A DNA stretch of 64,000 nt from Arsenophonus nilaparvatae (lineage in GTDB: Bacteria; Pseudomonadota; Gammaproteobacteria; Enterobacterales; Enterobacteriaceae). Every line of letters starts with the position of its first letter. The first letter of the stretch is position 1. Shown here piece by piece: positions 38,790 through 47,957 of the stretch. The stretch lies in NCBI RefSeq assembly GCF_000757905.1, contig NZ_JRLH01000006.1; one strand, given 5' to 3'. Below the pieces are notes generated by a model. It searched no databases, had not been told where the DNA came from, and was given only the letters and a program-made list of their open reading frames with translations. The position numbers and the translations under genes were made by a program.

Positions 38790-39440
38790 ATGTCACCAAT
38801 AACCTTACACTATATCTTTGATCCTTTCTGTGGTTGGTGTTATGGCGCGTCTCCATTGATAGAAATTGCAGCTGGTCAGCCGAATATTAAACTACAACTT
38901 CATGGTGGTGGTATGCTGACAGGCCACAACCGAGTAAAAATAGACGATCAATGGCGTCAATTTTTGTTGGATACTGATAAGCAGATAGCCGGTATAACGG
39001 GGCAAACATTTGGAGATAATTATCACCAAATGTTACAACAACATGACGTAATACTTGACTCATTACCACCGATAACAGCAATTATTACCGCTGATAAATT
39101 AGCAAATAAAGGTTTAGCAATGTTAAACGCCATCCAAACAGCCCACTATATTGATGGCCTTCGGGTTAGTGACGAAAACATTTTATTGCAATTAGCCCAG
39201 CAGATTGGACTAGATAAACAGTTATTTCAACAAACTTTTGCCATAAATAAAGATGAACCAACAAACAAGCATATCCAATCAAGTCGTACCTTATTACATC
39301 AAGTTGCTCGTTCCGGTTTTCCGACCCTAATTGCTCAGCATAATGAAAACCTGATGGTAATAAATTTAGATAAATATTTTACTCAACCACAACTATGGCA
39401 AAATTATCTGGAAAATTTATCGGCGGCTTCCTTATCATAA
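38790..39440 (+). CDS. DsbA-family thiol oxidoreductase-like protein
   Basis: 216 residues of the DsbA/FrnE-like thioredoxin fold. The active-site motif is CGWC in DPFCGWCYGASPLIE near the N-terminus, with an inserted helical domain and the cis-Pro region SGFPTLIAQ towards the end. There is no signal peptide, so it is probably cytoplasmic, unlike true DsbA. It follows the MBL-fold gene after 15 nt with GAGGAAA as ribosome site. The exact reaction is unknown. Confidence 0.82.
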   Translation: MSPITLHYIFDPFCGWCYGASPLIEIAAGQPNIKLQLHGGGMLTGHNRVKIDDQWRQFLLDTDKQIAGITGQTFGDNYHQMLQQHDVILDSLPPITAIITADKLANKGLAMLNAIQTAHYIDGLRVSDENILLQLAQQIGLDKQLFQQTFAINKDEPTNKHIQSSRTLLHQVARSGFPTLIAQHNENLMVINLDKYFTQPQLWQNYLENLSAASLS

Positions 39441-39539
39441 AAATTATTTATTTTTTTCCATGGAAGGAAAAAAGTTAACTATTGTTTATTTAGCATAATA
39501 AATTTGAAAACAATTAAAATGTAGGCCTTTAGTAATTTA

Positions 39540-39571
39540 ACGCAGCTTATTATTGTAAAGTTAAGCTGCGT
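39540..39571. terminator. Bidirectional hairpin terminator
   Basis: Perfect 10-bp stem ACGCAGCTTA / TAAGCTGCGT with a 12-nt loop, between two convergent genes. The flanking T/A runs are short, so strength is uncertain. Confidence 0.65.
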
Positions 39572-39582
39572 TTAGAGATTAT

Positions 39583-39957
39583 TTATTTACATTTATCAGT
39601 TAATTTAACCACTGCTGCTTTAGCAATATCACGATTAATAGATGCAAATACTATCAAGCCTTTTGCACTTTCGTTATTTTTTAGCACTTTATTATGTAAA
39701 TTCTCATCAATAGTATCTACCTTAAACTCTCTTGAACCTAAAAAAGCTTTAAAACAATATTTAGATAGATCAATATCTTTTTCAGACGCATTTACCACCG
39801 TAACATCAAATGTTTTTGTGTAATAGGATTTTTTTGCCGAAGAGATACTACCGTCTTCTTTTTGGCTGGCAAATACCGTAATACCATCTGGCACAGATGC
39901 TATAATTGAAAATGAACAACAGAGAAGAAAAGATAATAACAAACTTGCTTTTTTCAT
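39583..39957 (-). CDS. Small secreted protein, DUF4354-like
   Basis: 124-residue protein with a signal peptide (MKKASLLLSFLLCCSFSIIA). The ATG at 39957 is preferred over that at 39972 because GAGGAAAG lies 5 nt before it. The mature part has alternating short beta-strands, with Cys at KYCFKAF and a final TDKCK that could form a disulfide. The pattern resembles the DUF4354 family of enterobacterial periplasmic proteins, function unknown; the family assignment is from memory of the pattern only. Confidence 0.65.
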   Translation of the reverse strand: MKKASLLLSFLLCCSFSIIASVPDGITVFASQKEDGSISSAKKSYYTKTFDVTVVNASEKDIDLSKYCFKAFLGSREFKVDTIDENLHNKVLKNNESAKGLIVFASINRDIAKAAVVKLTDKCK

Positions 39958-40088
39958 TTTAACTTTCCTCATATTTCATCTAACGAGTTAAAAGCACATA
40001 AAAATTAATAAAGTCTCTTTTCAATAAAAAATACTAGTCTAAGTTTAACAAAGTTACCCATAGCCCCAAATATCGACATGCTAACTTG

Positions 40089-40781
40089 TTAGAGAATAAT
40101 TTTTATGAGCCAATCTTCTTTAAAATATTTAATCAACATCAAACCAATACCTGCACTAGCTAATGCAGGGCCAAAAGCAATTTTATCTGGCTTATAGCGT
40201 ATCTTGATCCATAAAAGAATATAATTAAGTAAGCCAAGACAAGCAGATAATAGCATTAAATAAGGTAAAATATATACCCCTAACCAAGCCCCATAAGCCG
40301 CCACAAGTTTAATATCTCCTTGTGCTAATCCTCTACGCTTAATAGCTAATTTAAAAAAACCATAAATAAACCAAAATATTAAATAACTAACCAAGGCACC
40401 ATAAATAGCCAATAACAACTGTTCATTAGATTGCATGGCATGAAAAAGCAACGCTAACACAAGTAATGGATAGACTAATAAATCTGGCAAATAACCTGTC
40501 TGATGATCAATAAACCCAAGTAATACGCTAAACCAAACGAAAAAAAGTAAAATCACTATATGGCTAAGATCTGTGATCAGCAAAAATATGATAGTGAAAG
40601 GAATAAAAAGAGTAATAAAAAGAAGATATCTACTAGGTGAGTCATGCGATCTATAATTAAATAGATAAAGGGGTAAATAACTAACTAATAAATGGCTTAA
40701 TGGTAATAAAATAATTGTTATAACAAATGATTGAATCAACAGCCAATACGAAAAAGTGGTTAGCCATGTTGCCATCTTCAA
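40089..40781 (-). CDS. A24 prepilin peptidase, lacking the N-methylase domain
   Basis: Integral membrane aspartic protease of the type IV prepilin peptidase family. The 230 residues hold about seven hydrophobic segments. The catalytic Asp residues are Asp92 in GFIDHQTGYLPD and Asp156 in AQGDIKL. The N-terminal methylase domain with its CxxC pairs, found in PilD/GspO, is missing, as in TadV/CpaA-type and some short enterobacterial forms. No pilin or secretion genes are next to it in this window. Confidence 0.82.
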   Translation of the reverse strand: MKMATWLTTFSYWLLIQSFVITIILLPLSHLLVSYLPLYLFNYRSHDSPSRYLLFITLFIPFTIIFLLITDLSHIVILLFFVWFSVLLGFIDHQTGYLPDLLVYPLLVLALLFHAMQSNEQLLLAIYGALVSYLIFWFIYGFFKLAIKRRGLAQGDIKLVAAYGAWLGVYILPYLMLLSACLGLLNYILLWIKIRYKPDKIAFGPALASAGIGLMLIKYFKEDWLIKIIL

Positions 40782-41025
40782 ATTCCTTTTTGAAAAACCG
40801 CATTATTCACTCAGCATTCTTTTCCAATATCCATAAATAAAAAAACAATGCTTTATAACAGTTCTACAATAAATATTAACAATAATCCGGTTGTAAGCGA
40901 ATTTTTGCGAATTTGTACGCAAAATAAAAAAGGAAAATCAATAGCTAGCAAGACAGCTTGCTAGTTTATTTTCCCATCTTTATTATAGGCACAATATTTT
41001 GCTAGCATCGAGTTTATAAGGAAGC

Positions 41026-41763
41026 ATGGCTATGCGCGTTCCTCGGATCTATCATCCTGAACCATTAGAATCAGGCGCAATAATACGATTAAGCGATAAT
41101 GCCACTAACCACGTTAGTCGAGTTCTACGTATGAGTGTAGGACAAAATATTGAGTTATTTGATGGCAGTAATTCTATTTTCATAGGGCAAATACTTGAGA
41201 TTAATAAAAAGTCAGTTAAAGTCCAACTCGGGATGGCGACAACTGCAAACAGAGAATCCCCTTTAGATCTCCATCTTGGACAAGTTATTTCTCGTGGGGA
41301 AAAAATGGAATTCACTATTCAAAAATCAGTAGAACTGGGCGTCAATATCATTACTCCTCTTATTTCTGAACGCTGTAATGTTAAATTAGAGCCTGGACGA
41401 CTCAGTAAAAAGCTACAACAATGGCAGAATATTGCCATTTCTGCTTGCGAACAATGCGGACGTAACAAAATCCCCTTAATTCGTCCAGTTATGCCTCTTG
41501 AAGCTTGGTGCACAGAAAAAGATGATGCATTAAAAATTAATCTCCATCCTAAAGCCCAATCAAGTATTAATACACTGCCCGCTGCGGTAAATAAAATTAG
41601 GTTACTCATTGGCCCAGAAGGTGGTCTTTCGCCAGATGAAATCATAATGACAACTAACTACCAATTTACTAATATCCCACTAGGGCCTCGGATATTAAGA
41701 ACAGAAACCACTGCGTTAACTGCAATCACAGCATTACAAGTTCGCTTCGGCGATCTTGGTTAA
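41026..41763 (+). CDS. rsmE: 16S rRNA m3U1498 methyltransferase RsmE
   Basis: SPOUT-class methyltransferase that methylates N3 of U1498 in 16S rRNA. It has 245 residues: N-terminal PUA-like domain (residues 1-70) and C-terminal knot with LLIGPEGGLSPDEI and LGPRILRTETTAL, the SAM-binding signature. ATG 41026 follows AAGGAAGC; a second ATG at 41032 is also possible. gshB follows after 9 nt, as in E. coli. Confidence 0.97.
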   Translation: MAMRVPRIYHPEPLESGAIIRLSDNATNHVSRVLRMSVGQNIELFDGSNSIFIGQILEINKKSVKVQLGMATTANRESPLDLHLGQVISRGEKMEFTIQKSVELGVNIITPLISERCNVKLEPGRLSKKLQQWQNIAISACEQCGRNKIPLIRPVMPLEAWCTEKDDALKINLHPKAQSSINTLPAAVNKIRLLIGPEGGLSPDEIIMTTNYQFTNIPLGPRILRTETTALTAITALQVRFGDLG

Positions 41764-41772
41764 GGAGACAAA

Positions 41773-42738
41773 ATGTTCAAATTAGGTATTGTGATGGATC
41801 CCATCTCAACCATAAAAATTAAAAAAGATAGTAGTTTCGCTATGCTATTAGAAGCACAACGCCGTGGATATGAAATTCACTATATGGAAATGGACGATCT
41901 CTATTTATTACAAGGTGAAGCTTACGGACATACCAGACAACTGATCAACATCAAACAAGATACTGCACAATGGTATCAATTTGGTACTGAACAAGATATT
42001 GCTTTGAAAAATCTTGATGTTATTTTAATGCGTAAAGATCCTCCTTTTGATACTGAATATATTTATGCCACTTATATTCTTGAAAGGGCAGAATATGCGG
42101 GTAGTCTAATTGTCAATAAACCTCAAAGCCTGCGGGATTGTAACGAAAAATTATTTACCGCCTGGTTTCCTCAATTAACACCTGATACGTTAGTAACCCG
42201 AAATAATAAAAAACTGCGAGAATTTCATCAAAAACATGGTGATGTCATCTTTAAACCTCTAGATGGAATGGGTGGCGCATCGATTTTCCGTTTAAAGAAA
42301 GATGATCCTAATGCCAGTGTCATTATTGAAACATTAACTCAACATGGCCAGCGCTTCTGTATGGCTCAGGATTACTTACCTGCTATCAAGCAAGGTGATA
42401 AACGGGTGTTGGTTGTCGATGGTGAACCAGTTCCTTATTGCTTAGCTCGTATTCCTGCTCAAGGTGAAACGCGAGGAAATTTAGCGGCAGGAGGATATGG
42501 TGAAGCAAGACCATTGACAGAAAGTGATTGGAAAATTGCCAGAACGGTCGCACCTATATTAAAGGAAAAAGGATTAATTTTCGTTGGCTTAGATATTATT
42601 GGTGATCGCTTAACCGAAATTAATGTTACCAGTCCTACCTGTATACGTGAAATTGAAGCAGCATTTTCGGCTATATCAATTACAGGTATGTTATTTGATG
42701 CAATAGAAAAACGACTGGCTGCAAAAACAGTAAATTAA
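41773..42738 (+). CDS. gshB: Glutathione synthetase
   Basis: ATP-grasp ligase that joins gamma-glutamylcysteine and glycine to make glutathione. It has 321 residues. Conserved parts: LGIVMDPISTIKIKKDSSFAM, LMRKDPPFDTEYIYATY, the ATP-grasp KPLDGMGGASIF, and EINVTSPTCIREIE. It forms an operon with rsmE. The glutathione pathway also needs gshA, outside this window. Confidence 0.98.
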   Translation: MFKLGIVMDPISTIKIKKDSSFAMLLEAQRRGYEIHYMEMDDLYLLQGEAYGHTRQLINIKQDTAQWYQFGTEQDIALKNLDVILMRKDPPFDTEYIYATYILERAEYAGSLIVNKPQSLRDCNEKLFTAWFPQLTPDTLVTRNNKKLREFHQKHGDVIFKPLDGMGGASIFRLKKDDPNASVIIETLTQHGQRFCMAQDYLPAIKQGDKRVLVVDGEPVPYCLARIPAQGETRGNLAAGGYGEARPLTESDWKIARTVAPILKEKGLIFVGLDIIGDRLTEINVTSPTCIREIEAAFSAISITGMLFDAIEKRLAAKTVN

Positions 42739-42931
42739 CCACAGCTAACACTACAGTTAACTGAATAATAAGATAGGATACTATAAATGTTTTCTATTGT
42801 TATAAAATATTAATATCTTACAGTCAGCCGAAAATAAAATTTAAACAATCGCGAATGTGTTTCATTAATTATTTTTTAACTTTTAATTCAGGTATATTTT
42901 ATTGATAATTCAGGAAAATAAGTTTAATAAT

Positions 42932-43495
42932 ATGAATTTACAAAACCACTTTCTCATTGCCATGCCAACGTTATTAGATCCGTATTTTCAAAAGTCGGTG
43001 GTTTATATCTGTGAGCATAATGAAAAAGGTGCTATGGGTCTCGTTATCAATAGACAAATCGAACAAATTTCAATCAATAGCATATTAAAAAATTTAAACA
43101 TTAAAACGACAGAATACGATCATATAACTGAATTAAGTCAACCGGTTTTTTCTGGTGGCCCGATCGCAGAAGCTCATGGTTTTATTCTACATTCGCCACA
43201 AAATAGTTTTAGTTCTACCTTAAAGCTTTCTGATGAAATTATGATCACAACGTCAAAAGACATTCTCGAAACTTTAGGTACTACCAAACAACCAGAAAAA
43301 ACACTTATTGCCTTGGGATATTCAAGCTGGGAACAAGGGCAACTGGAAAAAGAGATAATGGAAAATAGTTGGCTAACCGCCAAAGCAAATAGCAATATCA
43401 TTTTTCACACCCCCATTTCTGAACGTTGGCGTGAAGCCGCTGCTTTAATTGGGATTGATATCTTTAATATTTCAAATCAAGCGGGTCATGCATAA
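42932..43495 (+). CDS. yqgE: YqgE/AlgH family protein
   Basis: 187-residue UPF0301 protein of unknown biochemical role, conserved next to yqgF. The frame opens with TTG at 42902, but ATG 42932 (MNLQNHFLIAMPTLLDPYF) matches the E. coli start. It has the conserved YICEHNEKGAMGLVIN, FSGGPIAEAHGFILH and ALGYSSWEQGQLEKEI. Its stop overlaps the yqgF start (TAATG). Confidence 0.94.
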   Translation: MNLQNHFLIAMPTLLDPYFQKSVVYICEHNEKGAMGLVINRQIEQISINSILKNLNIKTTEYDHITELSQPVFSGGPIAEAHGFILHSPQNSFSSTLKLSDEIMITTSKDILETLGTTKQPEKTLIALGYSSWEQGQLEKEIMENSWLTAKANSNIIFHTPISERWREAAALIGIDIFNISNQAGHA

Positions 43496-43914
43496 TGGCA
43501 AACAGAACAATTATTGCTTTTGATTTCGGTACACTGAGTATAGGTATCGCCATTGGGCAGGAAATTACAGCAACTGCACGCCCTTTAACTGCAATAAAAG
43601 CAAAAGATGGTAAGCCTAACTGGTTAGACATTGAAAAAATAATACAAGAGTGGCAACCTGAACTGGCTATCGTTGGACTTCCTCTCAATATGGACGGAAC
43701 AGAGCAGCCAATAAGTAATCAAGCCCGTAAATTTGCTAATCGTCTGCATGGGCGCTTTGGTATCCAAGTTACATTACACGATGAACGCTTAACAACAATA
43801 GAAGCGCGAGCACAACTATTTAATCAGGGTGGCTATCGGGCGTTAAATAAAAGTAAGATTGATTCCATTTCTGCTGTCATTATTTTAGAAAGTTGGTTTG
43901 AACAACATGCTTAA
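43495..43914 (+). CDS. yqgF: RuvX/YqgF RNase H-like nuclease
   Basis: Holliday-junction-resolvase-like fold protein linked to 5' processing of pre-16S rRNA. It has 139 residues. The acidic residues of the RNase H fold are in IAFDFGTLSIGIAIG, VGLPLNMDGTEQPIS, HDERLTTIEA and KIDSISA. Start-stop overlap with yqgE indicates coupling. A 7-bp hairpin (43936-43955) follows the stop. Confidence 0.95.
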   Translation: MANRTIIAFDFGTLSIGIAIGQEITATARPLTAIKAKDGKPNWLDIEKIIQEWQPELAIVGLPLNMDGTEQPISNQARKFANRLHGRFGIQVTLHDERLTTIEARAQLFNQGGYRALNKSKIDSISAVIILESWFEQHA

Positions 43915-43935
43915 TCAGCATAATGACAATAAACT

Positions 43936-43955
43936 GTCACGCACAGCCGTGACAA
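43936..43955 (+). terminator. Possible weak terminator after yqgF
   Basis: Perfect 7-bp stem TGTCACG / CGTGACA with a 6-nt loop, 22 nt after yqgF. No immediate U-tract follows (ATGAAATTATATTTTT), so it may only attenuate. Confidence 0.4.
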
Positions 43956-44004
43956 TGAAATTATATTTTTATCCTATTTCATTTTCATTTAGCATCCAAA
44001 TTTT

Positions 44005-44688
44005 ATGAATACAATCCAACAAAATCTGATTAATGTCAAAAATCGCATTATACAAGCGGCCAAAAAATATCATCGAGAGCCCGAAGGTATTACTCTGCTG
44101 GCCGTCAGTAAAACAAAATCTTGTGATGCAATTCAAGAGGCTATCGATGCGGGACAATACCAGTTTGGTGAAAATTATCTGCAAGAAGGGATAGAAAAAA
44201 TCGCCTATTTTAGTAACAAACAGGATTTAATATGGCATTTTATCGGCGCGCTACAATCCAATAAAAGTCGATTAGTAGCAGAGCATTTTGATTGGTGTCA
44301 TACTATTGATAGATTAAAAATAGCACAACGATTAAATAATCAGCGTCCGATAAATAAAGCGCCACTAAACGTGCTAATCCAAATTAATATCAGTGATGAA
44401 GTAAGTAAATCAGGTATCACACCAGCAGAGTTAGATAAATTAGCGGCTGAAATTGTATTATTACCAAACCTAAAATTACGTGGTTTAATGGCAATTCCAG
44501 CGCCAAATAATGAGCTTAGCCAACAGATGTCAATTTTTCGTAGCATGGAAAATTTATTCAATCAGTTAAAAAAACAATATCCAGATATTGATACACTTTC
44601 AATGGGCATGACCGCAGATCTTGATATTGCAATTGCTTGTGGTTCAACATTAGTCAGAATTGGCACAGCTATTTTTGGTTCCCGATAA
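44005..44688 (+). CDS. yggS: PLP homeostasis protein YggS (PLPBP)
   Basis: Single-domain alanine-racemase-fold protein that binds pyridoxal phosphate without known catalysis and balances vitamin B6 and amino acid pools. It has 227 residues. The PLP lysine is in LLAVSKTKS (about residue 37); FGENYLQEGIEKI, HFIGALQSNKS and LSMGMTADLDIAIACGSTLVRIGTAIFG follow. It starts the yggS-proC-yggT-rdgB-hemW run. Confidence 0.97.
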   Translation: MNTIQQNLINVKNRIIQAAKKYHREPEGITLLAVSKTKSCDAIQEAIDAGQYQFGENYLQEGIEKIAYFSNKQDLIWHFIGALQSNKSRLVAEHFDWCHTIDRLKIAQRLNNQRPINKAPLNVLIQINISDEVSKSGITPAELDKLAAEIVLLPNLKLRGLMAIPAPNNELSQQMSIFRSMENLFNQLKKQYPDIDTLSMGMTADLDIAIACGSTLVRIGTAIFGSR

Positions 44689-44733
44689 TGAATCAATTTG
44701 AAAATCAAGGCAATCAATAAAAGGAGCAATATA

Positions 44734-45555
44734 ATGCAACAGCGAAAAATTACCTTTATCGGCGCTGGGAATATGGCTCACGCGATTATTGCCGGATTAA
44801 TTTCAGCTGGCTATCCGGCAAATAACATCACAGTCTGCTCCCCCACCAGCAAAAATCGCGATCAACTGGTAAAAAAATATGGCATACATGGAAAAAGCGA
44901 TAACGGTGATGCAAGCAAACATGCAGATGTTATTATGCTTGCTGTTAAGCCCCAGATTATGGAAACTGTTTGTCAATCACTAAAAGAACAGGTTAATTTT
45001 GCCAATAAACTGGTTTTGACAATTGCCGCTGGAATTCCGGTGAAACGTTATCAACAATATCTCGCGCCTAACATAAGTCTGGTGCGTGTTATGCCTAACA
45101 CGCCATCACTAGTAGGCCAAGGTGTTAGTGGTTTGTATGCCATGGATTCAGTATCAAAGAATGATAAAACTTTTGCCACAGAACTAATGGCAAGTGTTGG
45201 CAAAGTTTTCTGGCTGACTAACGAAGCCGCAATTAATGATATTATTGCCGTTACTGGTAGTGCACCTGCTTACTTTTTCCTATTTATGGAATTAATGCAA
45301 CAGGAGGCTGAACGGCTTGGTTTTGATAGTAAAACAGCAAGAGAGCTGGTTTTATATACCGCCCAAGGTTCTGCTGCTCTGGCGGCAACCAAATCAGATC
45401 TCTCTTTTGCGACACTAAGAGAACAAGTGACTTCGAAAGGCGGCACTACGGCTAAAGCCTTAGAGCAGTTTTATCAAGCTAATTTATCTCAAATTGTCAC
45501 CGACGCAATGCGTGCTGCAATCCGCCGCGCTGAAGAAATGGAAAAACAATATTGA
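44734..45555 (+). CDS. proC: Pyrroline-5-carboxylate reductase ProC
   Basis: Last step of proline synthesis: reduces pyrroline-5-carboxylate with NAD(P)H. ATG 44734, behind AAAGGAGC, is chosen over the longer frame from 44698 and gives 273 residues. The Rossmann motif is FIGAGNMAHAIIAGL; LAVKPQ, RVMPNTPSLVGQG and VTGSAPAYFF follow, then EQVTSKGGTTAKAL in the helical dimer domain. In E. coli proC lies elsewhere; its place between yggS and yggT is common in other enterobacteria and gammaproteobacteria. Confidence 0.97.
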   Translation: MQQRKITFIGAGNMAHAIIAGLISAGYPANNITVCSPTSKNRDQLVKKYGIHGKSDNGDASKHADVIMLAVKPQIMETVCQSLKEQVNFANKLVLTIAAGIPVKRYQQYLAPNISLVRVMPNTPSLVGQGVSGLYAMDSVSKNDKTFATELMASVGKVFWLTNEAAINDIIAVTGSAPAYFFLFMELMQQEAERLGFDSKTARELVLYTAQGSAALAATKSDLSFATLREQVTSKGGTTAKALEQFYQANLSQIVTDAMRAAIRRAEEMEKQY

Positions 45556-45572
45556 TTTATCAGGATAATTAA

Positions 45573-46160
45573 ATGCAATTTTTAACTTTTATCGTACCAA
45601 CCATTATTCAACTATACATTATTATTTTATTGCTACGAGTTTGGATGCAATGGGTCAGAGCGGATTTCTATAATCCATTTTCCCAATTTGTGGTCAAAAC
45701 AACTCAACCAATTGTAGGGCCCTTACGGCGCTTTATTCCTGCTATTGGAGCTATTGATACCGCAACTTTATTGGTCGCTTATATTCTTACCATAGCCAAT
45801 ATTCTTTTTGTCATGTGGGCAACGAACACGCTCGCTTTAATCAGCATAACGCTATTACCTATTAGCTTTATTCAATTATTAACTTATGCCGGCAAGTTAG
45901 TTTTTTGGCTGATCTTAATTCGAGCTATTCTTAGTTGGATAAGCCAAGGTCGTAATCCTATTGATTATATGCTTATGCAATTAACTGAACCTTTAATGTC
46001 ACCTATTCGTCGTATTATCCCTGCTATGGGCGGGTTAGATTTCTCAGCCATGATTGTAATGCTGATTTTGATTGCTTTAAATTATCTGCGCCTGGATATT
46101 CTGCTATTCATTGATCCGACTATTACCAGCATACTCTATTCAGTTGGCTATTTAATGTAA
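45573..46160 (+). CDS. yggT: YggT family membrane protein
   Basis: 195 residues with two repeated YGGT domains, each of two membrane helices with the pattern RVWMQWVRADFYNPFSQ...PIVGPLRRFIP and RAILSWISQGRNPIDY...PLMSPIRRIIP. The function is unclear; the family is linked to osmotic or potassium-related phenotypes and, in cyanobacteria and plastids, to membrane organisation. It lies 17 nt after proC and 15 nt before rdgB. The DUF167 protein YggU, between them in E. coli, is missing here. Confidence 0.94.
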   Translation: MQFLTFIVPTIIQLYIIILLLRVWMQWVRADFYNPFSQFVVKTTQPIVGPLRRFIPAIGAIDTATLLVAYILTIANILFVMWATNTLALISITLLPISFIQLLTYAGKLVFWLILIRAILSWISQGRNPIDYMLMQLTEPLMSPIRRIIPAMGGLDFSAMIVMLILIALNYLRLDILLFIDPTITSILYSVGYLM

Positions 46161-46175
46161 AGGTGAGCAAATTTC

Positions 46176-46769
46176 ATGCATAAAGTGGTATTAGCAACGG
46201 GTAATGCCGGCAAGGTAATTGAATTCACTGAACTGTTAAAAGAGTGTAACTTAAATATTATTGCCCAAACTGAGTTAGCTATTAGTGTAATTGAAGAAAC
46301 TGGGCTAACTTTTGTTGAAAATGCGATATTAAAAGCACGCCATGCGGCAAAAGCCTCTGGTTTCGCGGCCATTGCCGATGATTCAGGCCTTTCGGTTAAT
46401 GCGTTAAAAGGTGCGCCGGGGATCTATTCAGCTCGCTTTGCCGGTGAAAATGCATCTGACGAAGAAAATTTGCACAAACTATTATCCATCCTGAAAGATA
46501 TTCCGGACAACCAACGCCAAGCTCAATTCCATTGTGTACTCGTTTATCTGCGCCATTTTGCCGACCCAACACCGATTATATGTCACGGTATATGGCAAGG
46601 TGTGCTAACCCATGAACCTAAAGGTAGCAACGGTTTTGGTTATGATCCGATTTTTTATGATAGCAAACTAAAACTTACCGCAGCTCAATTAACCAAAGTG
46701 CAAAAAAATGCAGTATCGCATCGTGGGCAAGCATTAAAAATGTTATTAGGATCTTTAACTAATGCTTAA
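46176..46769 (+). CDS. rdgB: dITP/XTP pyrophosphatase RdgB
   Basis: House-cleaning enzyme that hydrolyses dITP, ITP and XTP to monophosphates, which keeps deaminated purines out of DNA. It has 197 residues. Motifs: LATGNAGKVIEF for triphosphate, ETGLTFVENAILKARHAA, IADDSGLSVNAL and SNGFGYDPIF, SHRGQAL. Its end overlaps hemW by 8 nt. Confidence 0.97.
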   Translation: MHKVVLATGNAGKVIEFTELLKECNLNIIAQTELAISVIEETGLTFVENAILKARHAAKASGFAAIADDSGLSVNALKGAPGIYSARFAGENASDEENLHKLLSILKDIPDNQRQAQFHCVLVYLRHFADPTPIICHGIWQGVLTHEPKGSNGFGYDPIFYDSKLKLTAAQLTKVQKNAVSHRGQALKMLLGSLTNA

Positions 46770-47892
46770 ATTACCGCCATTGAGTCTGTATGTGCATATT
46801 CCCTGGTGCGTGCAAAAATGCCCTTATTGTGATTTTAATTCACATGCACTAAAAGGTGAGTTGCCCCAACAAGAATATGTCACACATCTACTAACCGATC
46901 TTCAAGCTGACCTTGCACTGATAAATGGTCGTCAAGTTAAGAGTATTTTTATTGGTGGCGGTACACCTAGTCTACTCGACGCTAAGGCAATGCAATCGTT
47001 ACTTGATGGTATACGTCAAAGATTATCGCTGGCAGCTGATGCCGAAATCACCATGGAGGCAAATCCTGGTACCGTTGAGGCTGAACGTTTTAGCCAATAT
47101 CAACAAGCTGGCATTAATCGGATTTCTATTGGAGTACAAAGTTTTGCTGCCGATAAACTCACAAGATTAGGCAGAATACATGGCCCCGAAGAAGCTATCC
47201 AAGCCGCTTGTCTGGCTTCAGCATTAAATTTACGTAGTTTTAATCTTGATCTAATGCATGGTTTACCTGATCAGTCACTTGAACAGGCACTTTCTGATCT
47301 GCAACAAGCAATTGATTTATTTCCGCCCCACATTTCTTGGTATCAATTAACGATTGAACCGAATACCCATTTTGGCTCCTGCCCGCCAGTATTACCTAAT
47401 GATGATGCGCTGTGGGAGATTTTTTCAGAAGGACATCAGCTACTTAATAAAGCCGGATATCAACAATATGAAATATCTGGTTATGCCAAGCCTGGCTATC
47501 AGTGTCAGCACAATTTAAATTATTGGCGTTTTGGCGATTATCTAGGCATTGGCTGTGGCGCACACGGAAAAATCTCTTTTGCCGATGGTCGTATTTTGCG
47601 AACAATGAAAACGAAACATCCCCGTGGCTATCTATCGGGGAACTATCTGTATCAGCAAAAGGAAGTAAACCAACCAGATAGGCCTTTTGAATTCTTTATG
47701 AATCGTTTTCGCTTACTTGAGGCAGTACCAAGACAGGATTTTATTGATTACACCGGTTTAGCGGAAAATGTCATTCGTCGTCAACTTGATAACGCGCTGG
47801 AGCAAGGTTATATCACAGAAACAAAATTGAGCTGGCAGATCACCGAACAAGGCAAATTATTTCTCAATTCTTTGTTAACACTATTTTTATAA
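46762..47892 (+). CDS. hemW: Heme chaperone HemW (radical SAM)
   Basis: HemN-like radical SAM protein without coproporphyrinogen oxidase activity; it binds heme and transfers it to respiratory enzymes. It has 376 residues. The iron-sulfur cysteines are in CVQKCPYCDFNSH, followed by FIGGGTPSLL, EANPGT and RISIGVQSF, and the C-terminal HemN domain (YLGIGCGAHG). It overlaps rdgB by 8 nt. Confidence 0.96.
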   Translation: MLKLPPLSLYVHIPWCVQKCPYCDFNSHALKGELPQQEYVTHLLTDLQADLALINGRQVKSIFIGGGTPSLLDAKAMQSLLDGIRQRLSLAADAEITMEANPGTVEAERFSQYQQAGINRISIGVQSFAADKLTRLGRIHGPEEAIQAACLASALNLRSFNLDLMHGLPDQSLEQALSDLQQAIDLFPPHISWYQLTIEPNTHFGSCPPVLPNDDALWEIFSEGHQLLNKAGYQQYEISGYAKPGYQCQHNLNYWRFGDYLGIGCGAHGKISFADGRILRTMKTKHPRGYLSGNYLYQQKEVNQPDRPFEFFMNRFRLLEAVPRQDFIDYTGLAENVIRRQLDNALEQGYITETKLSWQITEQGKLFLNSLLTLFL

Positions 47893-47896
47893 AGCC

Positions 47897-47927
47897 ATTT
47901 ACATCCCATTTAGGGTGGGATGTAAAT
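47897..47927. terminator. Perfect 12-bp hairpin between hemW and the effector gene
   Basis: ATTTACATCCCA / TGGGATGTAAAT with a 7-nt loop, directly after hemW and between convergent genes. It has no U-tract on either strand, so it may work as a terminator only with help, or protect RNA 3' ends. Confidence 0.5.
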
Positions 47928-47957
47928 AACGGCATATTATTCTACTTTTCTAATCAA

